The notes beneath the pieces are model-generated. The model was not told where the DNA came from. It saw only the letters and a list, made by a program, of their open reading frames with translations, and did no database searches. 64,000 nt of DNA from Negadavirga shengliensis (lineage in GTDB: Bacteria; Bacteroidota; Bacteroidia; Cytophagales; Cyclobacteriaceae), in contig NZ_JBHSJJ010000005.1 of assembly GCF_042652345.1 (NCBI RefSeq), positions 62,001 through 126,000 of the forward strand, written 5' to 3'. The position numbers and the translations under genes are program-made. Of the stretch, positions 36,816 through 47,131 are shown piece after piece (the first letter of the stretch is position 1; each line of letters begins with the position of its first letter).

Positions 36816-36835
36816 AACCCGGTAAAATCCGGGTT
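36816..36835 (-). terminator. Terminator of the 36.86-kb gene
   Basis: Minus strand AACCCGG-ATTTTA-CCGGGTT followed by a seven-T run. Confidence 0.85.
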
Positions 36836-36861
36836 CGAAATATGGTTATAAACCGTAAATG

Positions 36862-37236
36862 TTAATCTTGATATTCCCACTTCACAAGCCCTTGAGCCTC
36901 CATCACGGTATCTCCACCTGGCTTATAACTCACCAACGAATCCTTATTGCTCACATCCACCTGTTTTGTCCTTTGTGGATCGTGGGGAGGGAATTCCACC
37001 TCCAGATCACCCCGGCATATAACAATAACACCCAGTTGAGCACCCCATCCAAACAGCACATTTTCGGGAACTGTATTTAAATAGTCCACCTCATTAGGCA
37101 GCAGGTCAAAATTATTGCTCAGCCAGTTTTTAAAGTCACTGCACATAGATTTGGCTTCTGTGAGTAGCTGTTCATCAGACAGATTATTGAGATCGTTTTG
37201 TTTTTGAATTACGCCTTGTTCGGTTAACGGGTACAT
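36862..37236 (-). CDS. Hypothetical soluble protein
   Basis: 124 residues, acidic, no signal peptide or membrane segment (MYPLTEQGVIQKQNDLNNLS; FGWGAQLGVIVICRGDLEVE). Own terminator downstream. Faces away from the LytTR gene. Not recognised. Confidence 0.75.
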   Translation of the reverse strand: MYPLTEQGVIQKQNDLNNLSDEQLLTEAKSMCSDFKNWLSNNFDLLPNEVDYLNTVPENVLFGWGAQLGVIVICRGDLEVEFPPHDPQRTKQVDVSNKDSLVSYKPGGDTVMEAQGLVKWEYQD

Positions 37237-37384
37237 GCTTATTGGAGTTTTATGTTGAATAAATAATAAGATTTTTCAAACTTGGTATGTTTTTAGTTGT
37301 CAGAAAGATATAGGTGATTTATACGAGTCATCGTTATTCTGGGTTATAAGCACTAACGAAAACCGAAGCCAACGATAAACACCA

Positions 37385-38221
37385 ATGAAAAAAAATCAGG
37401 AGTTACCTTCATATAACGACCAATACTTTCGCATCATAGCTGCTGTTTTGGGGGCTTACTTGGCCACCGAGTTCGGAGGGATTGACCCTTTGTTTGAAAG
37501 GCTCTTGTCGAAGTGGTTTTATATTGAATTTGGCAGCAGCTTGGTCATTGCACTGATAGTAGTGGAAACCATTGCCTTTTTTACCAGATGGCTCGACAAG
37601 CGCTATGACTGGATACAGCATACAGTTACACGTATTGGATTGCAACTTGTGCTTTGTGTGCTTTTACCTGCAATCACCGACTTTTTTCTTGCAGCACTGT
37701 ATTTTGGGTTTTTCGGAGTACATATCTGGGAAGACACTTTCTACCTCGTCTATGCATTCCCCTATATCATATTGATGATACTCCTTTTTAACCTTTACTA
37801 TCTGGCACACTACTTTTTTATACGTTTCAGAGAGCTCAAATCAAAGCCTGATGACCATCCCACAGATAATGAAAAGCAACAGTTCATTATCAACTCAGGA
37901 AGCCGACATGTGAAAGTTGAAGTAGGTGAGATAGCCTATGTCCTACATGAGGGCGAATTCAATTATCTCTATCTCTTTACAGGAAAAAAACACCTGATAC
38001 CAGAAACCTTAGAGGCGCTGGAAGAACAATTACCCACAAGAACGTTTTTCAGAGCCAATCGCCAAATAATTGTCAATCACAAAGCCTGTAAGTATTTTAA
38101 GAAAGCACGGTTTGGAAAGCTCGAATTGTTTCTTGATTCGATAATACCAGACGAACCAATTATTATCAGCCAGCGCAGGGCAACGGAATTTAAGAAATGG
38201 TTTGGGGATGGTAAAAGCTAA
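37385..38221 (+). CDS. Membrane-anchored LytTR transcription regulator
   Basis: 278 residues. Four hydrophobic helices in the first 155 residues are followed by a LytTR DNA-binding domain (QQFIINSGSRHVKVEVGEIA, YVLHEGEFNYLYLFTGKKHL, FFRANRQIIVNHKACKYFKK). No receiver domain, so the signal is probably sensed by the membrane part. It heads a set of rightward envelope genes and may regulate them. The gap to the next gene is 278 nt, so those genes have their own promoter. Confidence 0.88.
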   Translation: MKKNQELPSYNDQYFRIIAAVLGAYLATEFGGIDPLFERLLSKWFYIEFGSSLVIALIVVETIAFFTRWLDKRYDWIQHTVTRIGLQLVLCVLLPAITDFFLAALYFGFFGVHIWEDTFYLVYAFPYIILMILLFNLYYLAHYFFIRFRELKSKPDDHPTDNEKQQFIINSGSRHVKVEVGEIAYVLHEGEFNYLYLFTGKKHLIPETLEALEEQLPTRTFFRANRQIIVNHKACKYFKKARFGKLELFLDSIIPDEPIIISQRRATEFKKWFGDGKS

Positions 38222-38499
38222 TTGATCTATCATAATCCATCTATTATTCATCTGTTTTTTACCTTTTGGAGACTTAGGTTTTGGCACGGAAACCCTGAAA
38301 AACCCTGCTATGAAACCTTGTTTATATATACTCCGCAACAATATTAAAACTTTTAATATACCCTGAAAGTATCGTAAAAAATTTCATGTATATGGACTGC
38401 TAACATAATGTTAAATGTCATGTTAATGAGCATGTAATATCGACTTCGTATCAAATTGTGATATATTTTCGCCAATACAATCTGGTTAAACTTAAGTGA

Positions 38500-39066
38500 A
38501 TGATGCGTAAAATATATGTATTTATTGTTTCTTTTATTTTGGGTTTGCATTCGTACGCTCAGGAAGTCAATGATTCAAACAAATATCTCTTTTTGAATTA
38601 TGGGGCAGGGATGGAGATGAATTATGGCCTGGGGCAAAATATTGCTGTTGGCTATCATTGGGGGAAACAAGAACTTTCATATCGGTATGTGCATGGTCAG
38701 GAATGGACTTTCAAAAAAATTTTGAAAGTCAGCACAGATAGACTTCCGCCCCGATTTATCCGATCACATTCCTTGATGTATGGATATATGTATAAGGAAA
38801 GAGTTTCCGCTTCGTTAGGGGTAGCTTATACAAGCGGAAGCGCGAGAGGTGAGAAGCTACAAGAATATACCATTTCATTTTTTGGCAATGAGATAAAGTA
38901 CTATGAAGAAATTCGATACATTTCCATTGGGCTGGCATACGGACTTAACTATGAGCTTACTGATTTTTACGGCATTGTTATTTCTGTTTTCACTATGGGC
39001 GAGTTCAACCCGGAACGGTTTTACAATGTTAGCGGCATTAATTTTCAATACAGGTTTGCCTTATGA
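38500..39066 (+). CDS. Secreted or outer-membrane beta-barrel-like protein
   Basis: 188 residues. Signal peptide MMRKIYVFIVSFILGLHSYA-Q, then alternating aromatic beta strands (FLNYGAGMEMNYGLGQNIAV; LMYGYMYKERVSASLGVAYT) and a C-terminal FQYRFAL, typical of small outer-membrane barrels. The end overlaps the next gene by 4 nt (ATGA). Specific function unknown. Confidence 0.72.
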   Translation: MMRKIYVFIVSFILGLHSYAQEVNDSNKYLFLNYGAGMEMNYGLGQNIAVGYHWGKQELSYRYVHGQEWTFKKILKVSTDRLPPRFIRSHSLMYGYMYKERVSASLGVAYTSGSARGEKLQEYTISFFGNEIKYYEEIRYISIGLAYGLNYELTDFYGIVISVFTMGEFNPERFYNVSGINFQYRFAL

Positions 39067-39584
39067 AAAAGACACGTGTATTTTTTCTCAACGGAATACT
39101 TCTCTTTTCACTATTTACTTGTACAATAGAGAAAGAGGTGCACAGTCCGGGAGATTTTATGGATTGCAGCCATGAAGCCAATATTTTCAGTGCAAAGTTT
39201 AATGGTGATATCGTTTTTAATTCATTCGAGCCTATTAAAATTGGAGCGTTTGAACATAGTTTTAGTTTAAGTGGCAGAAAAGAAAATCATGATTACAAAA
39301 TAACGGCCCTTTATGACACCTTGTTTCTTGGTTCATTTTCATGCGATTTCTTTAAAAGTATATCTGTTGAAATTACTAGAAAACAGATCAATACAAACCA
39401 CAAGCTACACTTTGTCGACTGTAGTCAGGACTTCAAATTTGAAGTTGAAGAAATCGATTTTGAAAAAAGAGTTTTATGTGTTCGTATGGCTTTTACAGCA
39501 TTACAATCCTCTTATGTAGATTATTCAGTAATAGAAGGTGGAGATATTCTTGTTGTTGAAGATGTATTTTTGTCGTTTAAGTAA
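39063..39584 (+). CDS. Lipoprotein of unknown function
   Basis: 173 residues with lipoprotein signal MKKTRVFFLNGILLFSLFTC; the lipobox cysteine is residue 20. The mature part is beta-rich without known domains. Translationally coupled to the upstream barrel-like gene. Confidence 0.78.
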   Translation: MKKTRVFFLNGILLFSLFTCTIEKEVHSPGDFMDCSHEANIFSAKFNGDIVFNSFEPIKIGAFEHSFSLSGRKENHDYKITALYDTLFLGSFSCDFFKSISVEITRKQINTNHKLHFVDCSQDFKFEVEEIDFEKRVLCVRMAFTALQSSYVDYSVIEGGDILVVEDVFLSFK

Positions 39585-39746
39585 AATTCATGTTTCCTTA
39601 TCGGAATTGTGAAAAATTCACGAATCATGGACTACAAATTAATCATTAAATAGTTATTTTTTGACATTTTTGGTATAAAAAAATACAATTAGTTGTGATT
39701 TTTTAATTATCTTCGCTAAGAAAAATTTTTTAAACACGAATACATC

Positions 39747-40433
39747 ATGAAAAATCTGCTTGTTTTTTTGGTCGTTATTTTCACTGCTTTTGCTTCCTGT
39801 AAGCCCGATAAAATTACAGAGGTGGTGGTGGAAGGTGTGTTGTTGGATGCCTCCAGCCTGAAACCCATTGAAGGGGGTACGGTAGAGATTAACACAGGAA
39901 CTGCAGGTCTTGCCGGTACGGGTTCTGCACACACAAAATTTCTGGAAATGACAACAGGATCTGACGGTAAATTCCATTTTGAATATACAATAGAGGAAGG
40001 TCTAAAGTATGTTTTATATGCCGATGCTCCTAACCATTACGGAAATCGTTCCATTGATTGGTCGTCAATAACTTATAACGGAGAAACGCCCTCAAATAGC
40101 ACGAATTTGACTTTACAGAGAAAAGCCCAAATTCATGAAATAATTCGCCTACCGCCTCAGGCCACCTTGCAGCTCCGCATTATTAATGTTGATAAGATTT
40201 ATGACCGATTTGGCTTAAATGCTCCTCCGGGTAGTCCCTACGGAACAGGACTACATCATTTAACGGGTATGGCCGTGGATGAGACGCACACTTTCACAGT
40301 ATATGGAGGTGCTGAAATAATTCTCAATACATTTCGATATCGCCCTGGAGATGGCCCTGAAGATGGAGACCACGTGCAGGTTCCTGTAATTTGCAAAGCC
40401 CATGACGTTACGGAATATACTATTGAATATTGA
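39747..40433 (+). CDS. Carboxypeptidase-regulatory-like lipoprotein, copy 1
   Basis: 228 residues. Signal MKNLLVFLVVIFTAFASC with lipobox cysteine 18. VVVEGVLLDASSLKPIEGGT followed by GKFHFEYTIEEGLKYVLYAD is the pattern of a CarboxypepD_reg (Ig-like) domain. It is a tandem duplicate of the next gene, with a long run of near-identical DNA early in the mature region. Probably surface-exposed; no enzyme signature. Confidence 0.85.
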   Translation: MKNLLVFLVVIFTAFASCKPDKITEVVVEGVLLDASSLKPIEGGTVEINTGTAGLAGTGSAHTKFLEMTTGSDGKFHFEYTIEEGLKYVLYADAPNHYGNRSIDWSSITYNGETPSNSTNLTLQRKAQIHEIIRLPPQATLQLRIINVDKIYDRFGLNAPPGSPYGTGLHHLTGMAVDETHTFTVYGGAEIILNTFRYRPGDGPEDGDHVQVPVICKAHDVTEYTIEY

Positions 40434-40444
40434 TATATACTGTC

Positions 40445-41128
40445 ATGAAAAATTTTCTTTTTTATTCATGTATTTTTCTTTTCGCCATCATTTCATGTAA
40501 GCCCGATAAAATTACAGATGTGGTAGTGGAAGGTGTGTTGTTGGATGCCTCCAGCCTGAAACCCATTGAAGGCGGTACGGTAGAGATTAACACAGGAACT
40601 GCAGGTCTTGCCGGTACGGGTTCTGCACACACAAAATTTATGGACATGCAAACGGATGCTAATGGGAAATTCCATTTTGAATATACAATAGAGGAAGGTC
40701 TAATGTATGTTTTGTATGCCGATGCTCCTCACCATTACGGGAATCGTTCCATTGGAACTTGGTCAATAACCTATAACGGTGAAAGTCCCTCAAAAAGAAC
40801 CAATTTGACTTTACAGAAAAAAGCCCAAATTCACGAAGTAATACGCCTACCACCTCAGGGAACCCTTCGAATTCGTATCATTAATGTTGATAAGATTTAT
40901 GACCGGTTTAATTTAAACACCCCTCCGGGAAGTCCATTGGCTTCAGGACTTCAACTATCAGGAATGAATGTTGATGAAACGCACGAGTTTACAGTGTATG
41001 GAGATGTTGAAAACATTCTTAGTACTTTCAGATATCGACCCGGAGATGGGCCCGGTGAAGGAGATCATGTAACCATACCTGTTTTTTGCAAAGCCCATGA
41101 TGTAACAGAATACACCGTTGAATACTAA
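40445..41128 (+). CDS. Carboxypeptidase-regulatory-like lipoprotein, copy 2
   Basis: 227 residues from ATG 40445 (MKNFLFYSCIFLFAIISC, lipobox cysteine 18); the in-frame ATG at 40430 is rejected because the signal peptide begins at 40445. Same domain plan as copy 1. The signal peptides differ while the sequence after SCKPDKIT is almost the same, so the copies diverged unevenly, perhaps through gene conversion of the mature part. Confidence 0.85.
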   Translation: MKNFLFYSCIFLFAIISCKPDKITDVVVEGVLLDASSLKPIEGGTVEINTGTAGLAGTGSAHTKFMDMQTDANGKFHFEYTIEEGLMYVLYADAPHHYGNRSIGTWSITYNGESPSKRTNLTLQKKAQIHEVIRLPPQGTLRIRIINVDKIYDRFNLNTPPGSPLASGLQLSGMNVDETHEFTVYGDVENILSTFRYRPGDGPGEGDHVTIPVFCKAHDVTEYTVEY

Positions 41129-41154
41129 TTTTTTAACCCTAATACCTCCTAATC

Positions 41155-44100
41155 ATGAAAAAATGTTTACTTTCTTTTTTCGTTTTTGTTACCTGTCATG
41201 TCAATTTGCTTGGACAGGTAGACACCGTTGAAATTTCGGGATATGATTCACTTTTTGCACCTGTAATCCAATACAGTCATACAGGAATTTTACCCTATTT
41301 ACATCAGTCAGAAACACCAATTGGCGTTTTTGATGGTGAAAGCTCAGAAATGTACCCGCTGGAAACGCACGAGTTCAGACAGATTTTAGTCGATTTGGAA
41401 ATGTCGAATCTGGGTGGTCAATATCAAATGATTGACTCAATTATGCCTGCATTTCAAAAAAAGATACAGGAGCAGCGAGAGGTACCCTTTGTATTTCTCC
41501 ATCTCGAATATGATGAATTGCGCGAAGATTCACTCCTTATGGAGTACGATGAAGAGTTAAAACAGCTTTTTATACTCGACCCCCAAGGAGAAAGCCCTTT
41601 TGCTACCAACGAACTTTTTATTGTTTCAATCCCCGATTCTTTTTACGGCAATGGACTTCGTTATGTGATTGATTCCAGCCACTATTACACCAACACTTCC
41701 GAAAAACCCACCTCCTTTGAGATAAGCTTTAACGAAGGGAATACATGGGAACCATTTGATTGGGGGGATACGCTTACCAATGCACAAAGTTTGAACTCAA
41801 TTTTTTACATAAAAGCACTTTTCCCCGGAAATGTAGTGAGAAAATCTATGATGAGTGCTTCAAATACGTTGCATTGCGGATATGGGGCATATATTCCAGA
41901 ACCTGCCTTAGCTCCTTGGAATCCTCTTCCAAGTCAATTTTTTCATGGAAACGTTATTGCAGACTATACCCAAAACCCTGGAGGGGCTGCCATAGGTAAT
42001 GCCTATACGTGGTTCAGACCTAATCCTGCTCAGGGGGAAGAAAACCTGTATAAGAAACCTGTGATAATAGTTGAAGGACTTGAATTAGGTATTTATGATG
42101 AACAAGATGCCGGAAATTATCAAATGGGTACATTTGGCTGGTGTGGTCTTTGGGGCAATGGGGACTATCCTTTGGAAAACATGCCTGACTTGCTATATGA
42201 TTTGCACGATAACGGATATGATATTATAATGCTCGACTTTAAATACAATAGGCGAGATATTCGTGAAAATGCATATGTATTAGTTAAACTTATCGAAAAA
42301 ATAAATGAGTATAAAACGACTGATGCCGAACCCAATGTGGTTATAGGTGCCAGTATGGGGGGGCTTATTTCCCGTTATGCATTGCGATGGATGGAAAACA
42401 ATAATATGGATCACTGTACAAGATTGTACCTTTCTATAGACGCACCCCATAGAGGGGCGTATATTTCTGTAGGCGCATTGCATATGATCAGTCATTTAGC
42501 TGTGAATACTGTGAAGGGCGATGCTGATGCTCGTGATTTCTTGAATAAGCTAAAAGACAAGGCGGTAATGCAAATGTTGCGGCATAATATAATTTTTCAG
42601 TCAGACCAGGAGTTTGATTCTTTTTACGGTGAACTACAAGCGCTTGGCTATCCTCAAAAAACCAAAAATGTAGCCATCGCATCGGGAAGTAAGCAGGGAA
42701 ATACGTTTGGATTTAATAGTGGCGACCGCCTGTTTTTTGCAGCAGGGTCATGGAACATCCCTTTCCTGTGGAGGCAAATGATGGAAATGGAATATTATGC
42801 CCTTCCCGGCAAATCGGGAAATGTAGTATATGAGGGTGTTATTGCTGCGGGGGTGCGTATAGGAGTGCTTTTTCCCATTTTTGCAGGCCCAAAAGACCCC
42901 AGAACCGTCGTTTTTAATAAGCCTGACCAAACCAGTTTTGACAGATTAGCGGGGGGATATAGAACAACAGCCGAGCAATTGGGTGAGCAAATTGGTGCAA
43001 AAGAATGGATACAAACCCATGTTGACCATGACAGGCATTGCTTTGTTCCGCTTGTTTCCGCACTCGATCTCAATACCTCCAATTGGTATTACGATGCGTC
43101 GGGAATGGAAGATGATTATCCTGATCCCAATCTCACACCATTTGATGCCATTTATGCTCCATCTGACAATACTGAGCACGTTGAGATCACAGATGGCAAC
43201 CAAACCGGAAAAGGTGATAATATAGAATTTGCATTACGGCATATTAAAGAAGGCGGCTCCCTCCCTAATGTAGGTAACGTGATTACTTCAACATATAACT
43301 ACGGAAGCAGTACAAAAACCCACATCACCCATGAGCGGGTAGAAAACGGTGGGAAAATGCTGCTCTACGGAAACCAGGCAGATGGTGATGGCGGTGGCCC
43401 TACACCCCCTACCGGCAATACCCACAACTACTTTTTGGGACATGGATCTTGTTTTGGAAAAGACCTCAACATTGGCAACAACGGCGAACTGGTGGTAGGA
43501 GAAAGCAGCGTGGGGAATAAGGCAGAACTGTATATACAAGAAAGCAGTGCGCTAATACTGGAAAGCGGCGGTAAAATGATTGTTAAAAACGGGTCAAAAG
43601 TAATTATAGAAGACGGCGGAAATTTTGCCTTTCTTGACGGAGCTGAGATTATACTCGAAGGCTCCAATTCCATCCTCGAGATTAAAGGTAAAGTTACTGT
43701 AGGAGATGATGCTACATTTACATTTTCTGGTGGCGGCCGTATGATTATCGATCAGTTTATATGGGGCAGTGTGGCCGATAATTTTTGGGACATAGGGCAA
43801 AATGCGAAGATGCATTTGGAAGGTTCCACCCCCTTTGATCAGGTACTTTTGGAATGCAAGGGGAACTTCAGCCCCAAAATGCAAAACCACCACACTTTTG
43901 CAGAGATCACCATCAAAACAGGGAAGGCTCTTTTGCATCCGGGTGTGCACATGAGCATTACTTCTCCCCTTACATTCAGGAATATGGAAGTAACAGTCCC
44001 GCCCGGAATGGAAAGCAGTGATTTAAACAGACATGGAGGTCTCCGTTTGTGGGGTAACCACAACGATAATACCATGATTTACAACAACAGGTTCTATCAT

Positions 44101-45807
44101 GGAATATATGGTATTAATGCCTCTCAGGTTTCCGCTACACATCCTTTGAAAATTGATAACTCTACATTTGAAAATTGTGGTACAGGGATTAAGATCAGTG
44201 GAAAATCATACGAGATTATGGGATGTGATTTTGAGAATAATATTGAAGGAGTGTATACATCAGGTATTCATAGTGCCAGTTTTGTTAAAAACTCAACATT
44301 TAAAAACAATCAGCACGGTTTATTCCTATATGGCCAATCTGGAACGGAAGTTACCGTGGAAGGTTCAGATTTTCTCATCACAACCCATATTGGACTCCCC
44401 ACGTACGGCATCTGGCTGGAAGATCATAACTTAACGCTAAGGTGCAATACTTTCAACGGCTTACATTATGGTGTTTATGCCACCGACGATTATCAAAACC
44501 CTACTGTATTTGTAGACATGAAGGATGATGCACACAATGATTTTACGGGAAATACGGTGGGCGTAATACTTATGTACGTTGCAGGATTTAGTGTTGTAAA
44601 CGGACAGAACAATTTTTACAATGACAAAGACATCCACTACTTAGGGCTTAGCACCTATGTTGATATGTACGATCAAACCAGGGTTGATATGCAAGGTAAT
44701 ACCATGGAGTATTGCTCCCCTTGTTATACGTTTACACTACCTTGGCATAACGGTGGATTTAAAAATGAGATAAACTTTACCAATGGAGGTGGTGCATACA
44801 CCTATAACCCCGATCATGCTCAGTCGTTTGTCGGGTGTTCACAGGGCATGTCAAATCCGCATTTTATTGCAGAACACACCATGATCGGAATGCTATCGAG
44901 TGAAATCAACGTTGACCCCGATCTTGGAGAAAACCTGATCAACCTTATTGACGCCTCACTGGATATTGCTGAAAAAATTACCACTCCGAACAATTTGGAA
45001 GGTACGGATGATGAACTCGCATTTGAGCAGGCCAATAATGTTACAGGAGAGTTGCTTCCTATGTTCAGTCAATTGACAAATGAAGAAAAGGGACTATTAC
45101 ATATTTATATAAAGATGAAACAGAAAGCACTTGCTCAAATGTATGCACAGGAAATATTAGCATTCGATCATGCAGCAGGGAACGACCCTCACGATGAGGT
45201 TGAACAACTCAACGGATATATCCAAAGCCTGATCAACGCTTATGGAACCCCAACTGATACTGCAGGATTTGAGAGGAGAGCATTGTTCAACCTTGAACGA
45301 GCTCATGCTTACCGTCAGGGTGGGTTTTATCCCGAAGCAATGGCCATTTTAACTGAATTTCCAACAAATGTTTCTGCCAGGGTATATGAGAAGTGGTCGT
45401 ATTGGGATTGTATATGTAGTGTAGAAAACGATTATCTCACAGAGGCCATAGAGCAGGAGCAGTTTGATCAGACCATGTCGTATTGCAACACTCAATTTGC
45501 ACCAAGTATATCACCAGATATTCCCGAAACGGATTATGAATCTCAGGAACGAAAAAAGGCTTTCATTCTGAATATTTACCCCAATCCCACAGGTGATTTT
45601 CTCTATTTCCGTACCGAGCACCTCGCCGAACCCGAAGAGATCATCCGCAAGGAGATGTTCAATCTGCTCGGTGTAAAAGTGTACAGTGAAGAAATCGAAG
45701 CCTCCTACATGCAAAGGGTGGATGTACGTAACCTGCCTTCTGGATCGTATATACTGGAAGTAACCGGAGGCGGGAAGACGTATCAGAAAAAGGTGATTGT
45801 CAATTGA
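41155..45807 (+). CDS. Large type IX-secreted lipase-like protein with beta-helix
   Basis: 1550 residues. Signal peptide MKKCLLSFFVFVTCHVNLLG. An alpha/beta-hydrolase region has VIVEGLELG near 302 (oxyanion-type start), the nucleophile elbow GASMGG near 398 and LYLSIDAPHRGAY, resembling PGAP1/lipase families. Residues about 750-880 are glycine-rich repeats and 980-1200 look like right-handed beta-helix repeats (FENCGTGIKISGKSYEIMGC). The last 75 residues (ILNIYPNPTGDFLYF ... KKVIVN) are a type A type IX sorting tail. Predicted cell-surface or secreted esterase acting on lipids or polysaccharides. The catalytic Asp/His were not assigned. Confidence 0.86.
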   Translation: MKKCLLSFFVFVTCHVNLLGQVDTVEISGYDSLFAPVIQYSHTGILPYLHQSETPIGVFDGESSEMYPLETHEFRQILVDLEMSNLGGQYQMIDSIMPAFQKKIQEQREVPFVFLHLEYDELREDSLLMEYDEELKQLFILDPQGESPFATNELFIVSIPDSFYGNGLRYVIDSSHYYTNTSEKPTSFEISFNEGNTWEPFDWGDTLTNAQSLNSIFYIKALFPGNVVRKSMMSASNTLHCGYGAYIPEPALAPWNPLPSQFFHGNVIADYTQNPGGAAIGNAYTWFRPNPAQGEENLYKKPVIIVEGLELGIYDEQDAGNYQMGTFGWCGLWGNGDYPLENMPDLLYDLHDNGYDIIMLDFKYNRRDIRENAYVLVKLIEKINEYKTTDAEPNVVIGASMGGLISRYALRWMENNNMDHCTRLYLSIDAPHRGAYISVGALHMISHLAVNTVKGDADARDFLNKLKDKAVMQMLRHNIIFQSDQEFDSFYGELQALGYPQKTKNVAIASGSKQGNTFGFNSGDRLFFAAGSWNIPFLWRQMMEMEYYALPGKSGNVVYEGVIAAGVRIGVLFPIFAGPKDPRTVVFNKPDQTSFDRLAGGYRTTAEQLGEQIGAKEWIQTHVDHDRHCFVPLVSALDLNTSNWYYDASGMEDDYPDPNLTPFDAIYAPSDNTEHVEITDGNQTGKGDNIEFALRHIKEGGSLPNVGNVITSTYNYGSSTKTHITHERVENGGKMLLYGNQADGDGGGPTPPTGNTHNYFLGHGSCFGKDLNIGNNGELVVGESSVGNKAELYIQESSALILESGGKMIVKNGSKVIIEDGGNFAFLDGAEIILEGSNSILEIKGKVTVGDDATFTFSGGGRMIIDQFIWGSVADNFWDIGQNAKMHLEGSTPFDQVLLECKGNFSPKMQNHHTFAEITIKTGKALLHPGVHMSITSPLTFRNMEVTVPPGMESSDLNRHGGLRLWGNHNDNTMIYNNRFYHGIYGINASQVSATHPLKIDNSTFENCGTGIKISGKSYEIMGCDFENNIEGVYTSGIHSASFVKNSTFKNNQHGLFLYGQSGTEVTVEGSDFLITTHIGLPTYGIWLEDHNLTLRCNTFNGLHYGVYATDDYQNPTVFVDMKDDAHNDFTGNTVGVILMYVAGFSVVNGQNNFYNDKDIHYLGLSTYVDMYDQTRVDMQGNTMEYCSPCYTFTLPWHNGGFKNEINFTNGGGAYTYNPDHAQSFVGCSQGMSNPHFIAEHTMIGMLSSEINVDPDLGENLINLIDASLDIAEKITTPNNLEGTDDELAFEQANNVTGELLPMFSQLTNEEKGLLHIYIKMKQKALAQMYAQEILAFDHAAGNDPHDEVEQLNGYIQSLINAYGTPTDTAGFERRALFNLERAHAYRQGGFYPEAMAILTEFPTNVSARVYEKWSYWDCICSVENDYLTEAIEQEQFDQTMSYCNTQFAPSISPDIPETDYESQERKKAFILNIYPNPTGDFLYFRTEHLAEPEEIIRKEMFNLLGVKVYSEEIEASYMQRVDVRNLPSGSYILEVTGGGKTYQKKVIVN

Positions 45808-46183
45808 TTTTGATACGCCTTAATCTGATTCCTTTTTCAGCTATACAATAAAGCGGAGCGTATAGGGAAAGGAACTTCATGAGTAGTAAGATTAAACACC
45901 TTTCCTAACCGCACAAGCCGGACTGAAATTCAGTCCGGCTTGCTGCTTTTCGTAGCCCACAAGAATTTACCAATGTTTAGAAATAGGATTCCACCAAACT
46001 TTTTGAAGGTTATTATTCCCGAAAGTGACATCCCATCCTAATATTTCCCCAAGGAAATATATTTCACTCTCTTAAATTCTCGACTTTTGAGCGTACTTTA
46101 TTCTTAATTACATCTGAAATTCAGTGATTTACAGATGTACAATTTATCGTATTTTTATCCTCACTACTAAAACTCATACTGCT
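45808..46183 (+). other. Intergenic region between the lipase-like gene and the Crp-like gene
   Basis: Contains the terminator at 45914-45942. The rest is AT-rich with no frame. The upstream extension of the Crp-like frame (from 46124) lacks protein character. Confidence 0.5.
45914..45942 (+). terminator. Terminator of the secreted lipase-like gene
   Basis: CAAGCCGGACTG-AAATT-CAGTCCGGCTTG, a 12-bp perfect stem followed by CTGCTTTT. Confidence 0.88.
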
Positions 46184-46777
46184 ATGGAAACAGACCTCAC
46201 ACTGCTTTTTGACTATCTGTCCCGGTTTATCACAGTAAACAATGAGCTCAAAACATATATCTTGAACACCATTGATATTCGAAGGTATGGCACTTCAAGG
46301 ACGATTGTATGTCTGGATGAAGTGCCCGGCCATTGCTGGTTTTTATTGCAAGGAACAGCAATGGAGTACACTTATGATGATTTCGATAACCTTGTTCCGA
46401 TGAGATTTTTCAGAGCAGGTGATACTGTAATGCCAAGTGGCTTTATGAGAAGAGAACCTGCTCATACTGCCATCAGGATCCTTGAAGAAACCACTGCCCT
46501 GACGAGCACTTATGAGCAGCTGATGGAAATGTTAAATGAGTTTCCAGAAACCAACCAGCTAATGGTGCTGGCCACCGAAGCTTACTACGCAGAAAACTCA
46601 AAGGAAAAGGAGTATTTACAAAGGAAAGCAGATGCAGAAGAAAGAGTTTTCTATTTTGAAAACAAATATCCCGATTTACTCCAAAAAATACCCGCTAAGT
46701 ACATCGCCAGTTTTCTTCAGATTACCCCATCGACATATAGCCGGGCGAGAAGAAAATTAAGAAAGGGCAACAATTAA
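46184..46777 (+). CDS. Crp/Fnr-type regulator
   Basis: 197 residues from ATG 46184 (METDLTLLFDYLSRFITVNN). An N-terminal cyclic-nucleotide-binding-like barrel (LDEVPGHCWFLLQGTAMEYT) and a short C-terminal HTH (IASFLQITPSTYSRARRKLR). Small Crp-like proteins of this shape are frequent in Bacteroidetes. Candidate regulator of the following small-peptide/SusCD region; no operator identified. Confidence 0.86.
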   Translation: METDLTLLFDYLSRFITVNNELKTYILNTIDIRRYGTSRTIVCLDEVPGHCWFLLQGTAMEYTYDDFDNLVPMRFFRAGDTVMPSGFMRREPAHTAIRILEETTALTSTYEQLMEMLNEFPETNQLMVLATEAYYAENSKEKEYLQRKADAEERVFYFENKYPDLLQKIPAKYIASFLQITPSTYSRARRKLRKGNN

Positions 46778-47131
46778 CTGACTTTTTTAGGGAATAGGAA
46801 AACCCCTGCAATTTTAAAGTTCCTCTAGAACACTATTTTCTCGCTATGGAACAATTTTTTATTGTCCCAAGGCAATTTCATTTTTTGTTTCAGGTCAATC
46901 AATGGGCAGGTAAAGACGAGGTACATTTACTTCACTATGAAAGTATGCTCTAAAGCCTTTGCTTTTTAACTACGACCGGATTGGTCAAAAGTACCTTTCA
47001 GAAAAAGATCAGGCTCCAAGAACATCTGCCAGAAGTAAGCCCGGCTTTTGACAGAAATGAAACAGGGCAATTTCTTACTAGACCCAAAGTGGGTTCTGGT
47101 GTAACTATGTTAAACTTTAAATTTTTTAGCT
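46778..47131. other. Intergenic region, nothing recognised
   Basis: 354 bp without a plausible frame or strong hairpin. Low-GC 3' end just before the small exported peptide gene probably holds its promoter. Confidence 0.4.
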
